This document shows, in pieces, positions 4,475 through 6,369 of a DNA stretch of 6,369 nucleotides. Every line of letters begins with the position of its first letter. The first letter of the stretch is position 1. Both the position numbers and the translations under genes were made by a program. Below the pieces are notes generated by a model, which was not told the DNA's origin, ran no database searches, and was given only the letters and a program-made list of their open reading frames with translations. Origin of the DNA: Bacteroidota bacterium (GTDB lineage Bacteria; Bacteroidota; Bacteroidia; Bacteroidales; Paludibacteraceae); NCBI GenBank assembly GCA_022709605.1, contig JAKLIM010000220.1, positions 1-6,369 on the forward strand, in the 5' to 3' direction.

Positions 4475-4494
4475 ACAATTGAATGTAATTGAAT
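4446..4494. repeat. Three AATTGAAT direct repeats
   Basis: Exact copies lie at 4446-4453, 4477-4484 and 4487-4494, the last two exactly 10 bp apart (one helical turn). An inverted copy, ATTCAATT, lies at 4422-4429 in the left arm of H5. The arrangement resembles a cluster of protein-binding sites, but the unit is short and AT-rich. Confidence 0.35.
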
Positions 4495-4502
4495 TGTGAG
4501 GT

Positions 4503-6227
4503 TTAAAAACGAGGGTCAACGAATGTAACACCTCTCTTGAGTAGAGAGTTGTACTTAGTCCAGATACGTTTATCTACAGCATCACCGAAGTGTGTTGCTT
4601 CTTCGGGCAGTACAGAAGTGCGTGCTTCGCTCTTCTTGTCTTTCTCAAACTGTCCGTTAGTTTTCTGATTAACAGATGTATTGTTCATAGATATCAATGT
4701 ATACTTACATCGCGTGCCATTGAAACGCTTCTTGGGTAATCCCGGAAGTGTTTCGTTAAGCAGGTAGCGCCATAGCAAATACTTATCGTTATGTGGTGGT
4801 TCTTTGCCAGGATGGCGACGAACATCCACATTCCATTTGTTTTTAGTTAATCGTTCAATAGCCAATTGGTTGTATGTCTTCTTACTGTTGGCGTGCCTGA
4901 TATCGCCATATGTATCAACAGTGTATATCAATCGTCTGTTCTTATGATATCGATAGTAATTAGAGAATTCATCCATCAGGGCGTTGATCATTGTATCAGG
5001 ATGATCGTCTGGCTTTACATAGAACTCGTTGATATTATTATCACACTTTTGTATAAGTCCTGTTACGAAGTCGAACATGCGTTCCTGAGCAACTTCAATA
5101 AGTGATATCTTACTTCCCCAGTCGGCTGTTATTTCAAGCGGTGCGTTTTGATCACAATCGGAATCGTATAACGAATGACGCTTTTGCAGCTCACTCCAAT
5201 TGAATTCGTTATTATCGGCCAATCCACGTATATAATCGTCGTTATCAGCTTTGTAGTAAACATGGCGCTCATCTACTGAGTAATAGCAATCGGTTACTTT
5301 GTCGATGTAATAATTCAGGATCTCAATCATAAACGTAACAATGTCCATTACCTGGTACATTTTGCTAATGTATGAGAATCCTACATTGTGAATATTATCG
5401 AACGCATTCGAGAGCATGAATAAAACACCATCATTTGACACAAACGGAGTGATTTGCTTTCGCAATCGTTTCGTTTCGTGCCAAAGTTCAATGGCTAATC
5501 GTTCATCGCTCTCAAGCTTCGCCTTAACAAGTTGAAGCTGTAGATTAACGATTTTATTCCATATTTCAAATATCCGGATTCCGGCTTCTTCTTCGTAGTA
5601 GTTCCCGAAGTTAGTCAACCATTTATGTTCCGGAAGATAACCCATTGATGATGTAAATGTGCTACCATGATGTTTTTCTAATTTTGGTTTACCATCTTTA
5701 CGTTTAAATCCCCAAATTTCTTCATTTCCACGGTTTGTAGCAGCTGCTTCCTGATCATACTTCACTTTATCCAAGGTAAGTCCTTCGTCGGTTATGTTAT
5801 AGTCCACATTTGGACCACGGGCACCGGCTGCCTGAGAAAGTAAATATAATGAATGACCATTACTGAATGTAATCATATTATCATAACTCATTACTCTTTC
5901 GAATGGAGTATAAAATGAGTCCGGAGGACGACGACAGATTACGTAATCACCAGTTTTTGTTTTTTCATCCCATTTTTTATATCCAATTTCTTCCAAGTAT
6001 TTGAATGAGGATGGTAATGTTTTAGTGAGTGCCTGGCCGAGTGTTGCTTGAGTAATAGAAGTAATGCCACGGGGCATGATACGGACGTTCTCATCTATCT
6101 CATCTCCATTGATAAATGATTTACCTGTACCACGCCCAGCTACATAAGATTTTAGCTTTGCCGGCATTAGCTTAGCTGTGAGCTGGAAGGAATTAAGCGA
6201 TATGTTTTCTTCGTAGAAATCTTCCAT
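4503..6227 (-). CDS. terL: Phage terminase large subunit (574 aa)
   Basis: This is the motor of DNA packaging: an ATPase drives the genome into the prohead and a nuclease cuts it. Residues 31-37 (GRGTGKS) are the Walker A loop. VDYNITDE at 141-148 is Walker B, with D147 and catalytic E148, and STFTSSMGY (189-197) is the likely coupling motif. The C-terminal half has the RNase H-like nuclease, with acidic residues D369 (TADWGSK), D438 (YTVDTYGD) and D549 (HFGDAVD) at the expected spacing. The length of 574 is in the normal range, somewhat long because of an inserted helical segment (about 225-260) between the domains. No frameshift or missing key residue is visible. The start ATG overlaps the stop of the upstream gene by one base (TAATG), which supports it. 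Family placement among Bacteroidetes prophage terminases is inferred. In many phages the portal follows, but here 660 non-coding bases and an accessory cluster do. Confidence 0.9.
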   Translation of the reverse strand: MEDFYEENISLNSFQLTAKLMPAKLKSYVAGRGTGKSFINGDEIDENVRIMPRGITSITQATLGQALTKTLPSSFKYLEEIGYKKWDEKTKTGDYVICRRPPDSFYTPFERVMSYDNMITFSNGHSLYLLSQAAGARGPNVDYNITDEGLTLDKVKYDQEAAATNRGNEEIWGFKRKDGKPKLEKHHGSTFTSSMGYLPEHKWLTNFGNYYEEEAGIRIFEIWNKIVNLQLQLVKAKLESDERLAIELWHETKRLRKQITPFVSNDGVLFMLSNAFDNIHNVGFSYISKMYQVMDIVTFMIEILNYYIDKVTDCYYSVDERHVYYKADNDDYIRGLADNNEFNWSELQKRHSLYDSDCDQNAPLEITADWGSKISLIEVAQERMFDFVTGLIQKCDNNINEFYVKPDDHPDTMINALMDEFSNYYRYHKNRRLIYTVDTYGDIRHANSKKTYNQLAIERLTKNKWNVDVRRHPGKEPPHNDKYLLWRYLLNETLPGLPKKRFNGTRCKYTLISMNNTSVNQKTNGQFEKDKKSEARTSVLPEEATHFGDAVDKRIWTKYNSLLKRGVTFVDPRF

Positions 6228-6369
6228 TAGGTATTTAAAATTTCTGCTACTTGTTCGTCGGTTTCCGCATTGCTAGTAAGTGCTTCCACTACTGTACGTA
6301 TTTCGGACTTATCCAATCCTTTTATTTTATTCAGATCCATGTTGACTATAGTACCATTGTTATTCAATT
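6227..6369 (-). CDS. Partial small gene upstream of terminase (C-terminus)
   Basis: A minus-strand frame is open from the window edge to TAA at 6229-6227, giving at least 46 residues that end KSEIRTVVEALTSNAETDEQ (then VAEILNT). An internal ATG at 6340 would give 37 residues, but the frame is also open before it, so the gene probably starts outside the window. The visible end looks like a short acidic helix (VVEALTSN, then DEQVAEIL). Its TAATG overlap with the terminase shows cotranslation. The position immediately before terL suggests a small terminase subunit or a similar packaging-related protein, but no helix-turn-helix part is visible here, so the identity is open. Confidence 0.6.
   Translation of the reverse strand, partial: LNNNGTIVNMDLNKIKGLDKSEIRTVVEALTSNAETDEQVAEILNT

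Larger units (their letters stand above)
3842..4502. other. Long non-coding region between the terminase and the accessory cluster
   Basis: I find no convincing gene in these 661 bases. Positions 3842-4230 are extremely AT-rich and hold the shared leader, two small palindromes and the promoter of the accessory cluster. Within 4021-4200 I see only AT-rich sequence with a GTTCGAAC palindrome near 4112. Positions 4238-4500 change character: a GC-rich patch (about 4271-4310) and a dense series of hairpins, then AATTGAAT repeats next to the terminase stop. Two weak frames cross it: a 25-codon plus-strand frame at 4324-4401 and a 40-codon minus-strand frame without a start codon (4159-4281). It could be the terminase 3' end plus a structured site, such as an origin, transfer or recombination site, from a mobile element. 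Confidence 0.6.

Noticed and set aside
4422..4494. CRISPR-like array of AATTGAAT units
   Set aside because: The unit is 8 bp, the spacing is unequal (31 and 10 bp), and there are no cas genes.
1531..4502. Insertion sequence or transposon with terminal repeats and target duplication
   Set aside because: I could find no transposase or integrase gene and no matching inverted or direct repeats at the two borders of the block.

Overview
The window looks like Bacteroidetes (Bacteroidota) DNA that carries phage genes. The base composition is AT-rich, and strong Shine-Dalgarno sites are absent from most genes. One promoter candidate fits the Bacteroidetes pattern (a TAnnTTTG -7 box), and the proteins resemble families I know mainly from Bacteroidetes prophages and mobile elements. 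All supported genes lie on the minus strand, so transcription runs from the high-coordinate end to the low one.

Layout in transcription order. (1) 6369-4503: the C-terminal end of an unidentified small protein, joined by a TAATG stop/start overlap to a 574-residue large terminase with a Walker A site, a Walker B site and an RNase H-like nuclease triad. (2) 4502-3842: about 660 bases without a convincing gene. The half next to the terminase is a tight series of hairpins with a GC-rich patch. The other half is very AT-rich and holds a good Bacteroidetes promoter and two small palindromes upstream of the next operon. (3) 3841-1832: four small genes. They are an unknown protein with an 11-residue tandem repeat, a single ArdC-N-like (antirestriction-type, ssDNA-binding) domain, a DUF3871/DUF932-like protein, and a small SymE/AbrB-like protein. 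The last three are packed with 1-nt gaps. A strong intrinsic terminator lies between the first and second gene, but its T-tract faces the plus strand. (4) 1831-1531: about 300 non-coding bases with GC-rich hairpins and a perfect 21-bp inverted repeat. (5) 1530-1: a 358-residue protein, a 95-residue protein and the N-terminus of a third protein, all tightly linked and resembling late (probably tail-associated) genes of Bacteroidetes phages.

Inference: blocks 1 and 5 are phage packaging and structural modules. Blocks 2-4 look like an accessory island of mobile-element genes lying where head or portal genes might be expected. The island could be phage cargo (antirestriction plus a toxin-like gene) or an insertion of a plasmid or ICE fragment. 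The most unusual parts are the hairpin-rich non-coding stretches on both sides of the island, the backward-facing terminator inside it, and a 20-nt leader shared by its first two genes.
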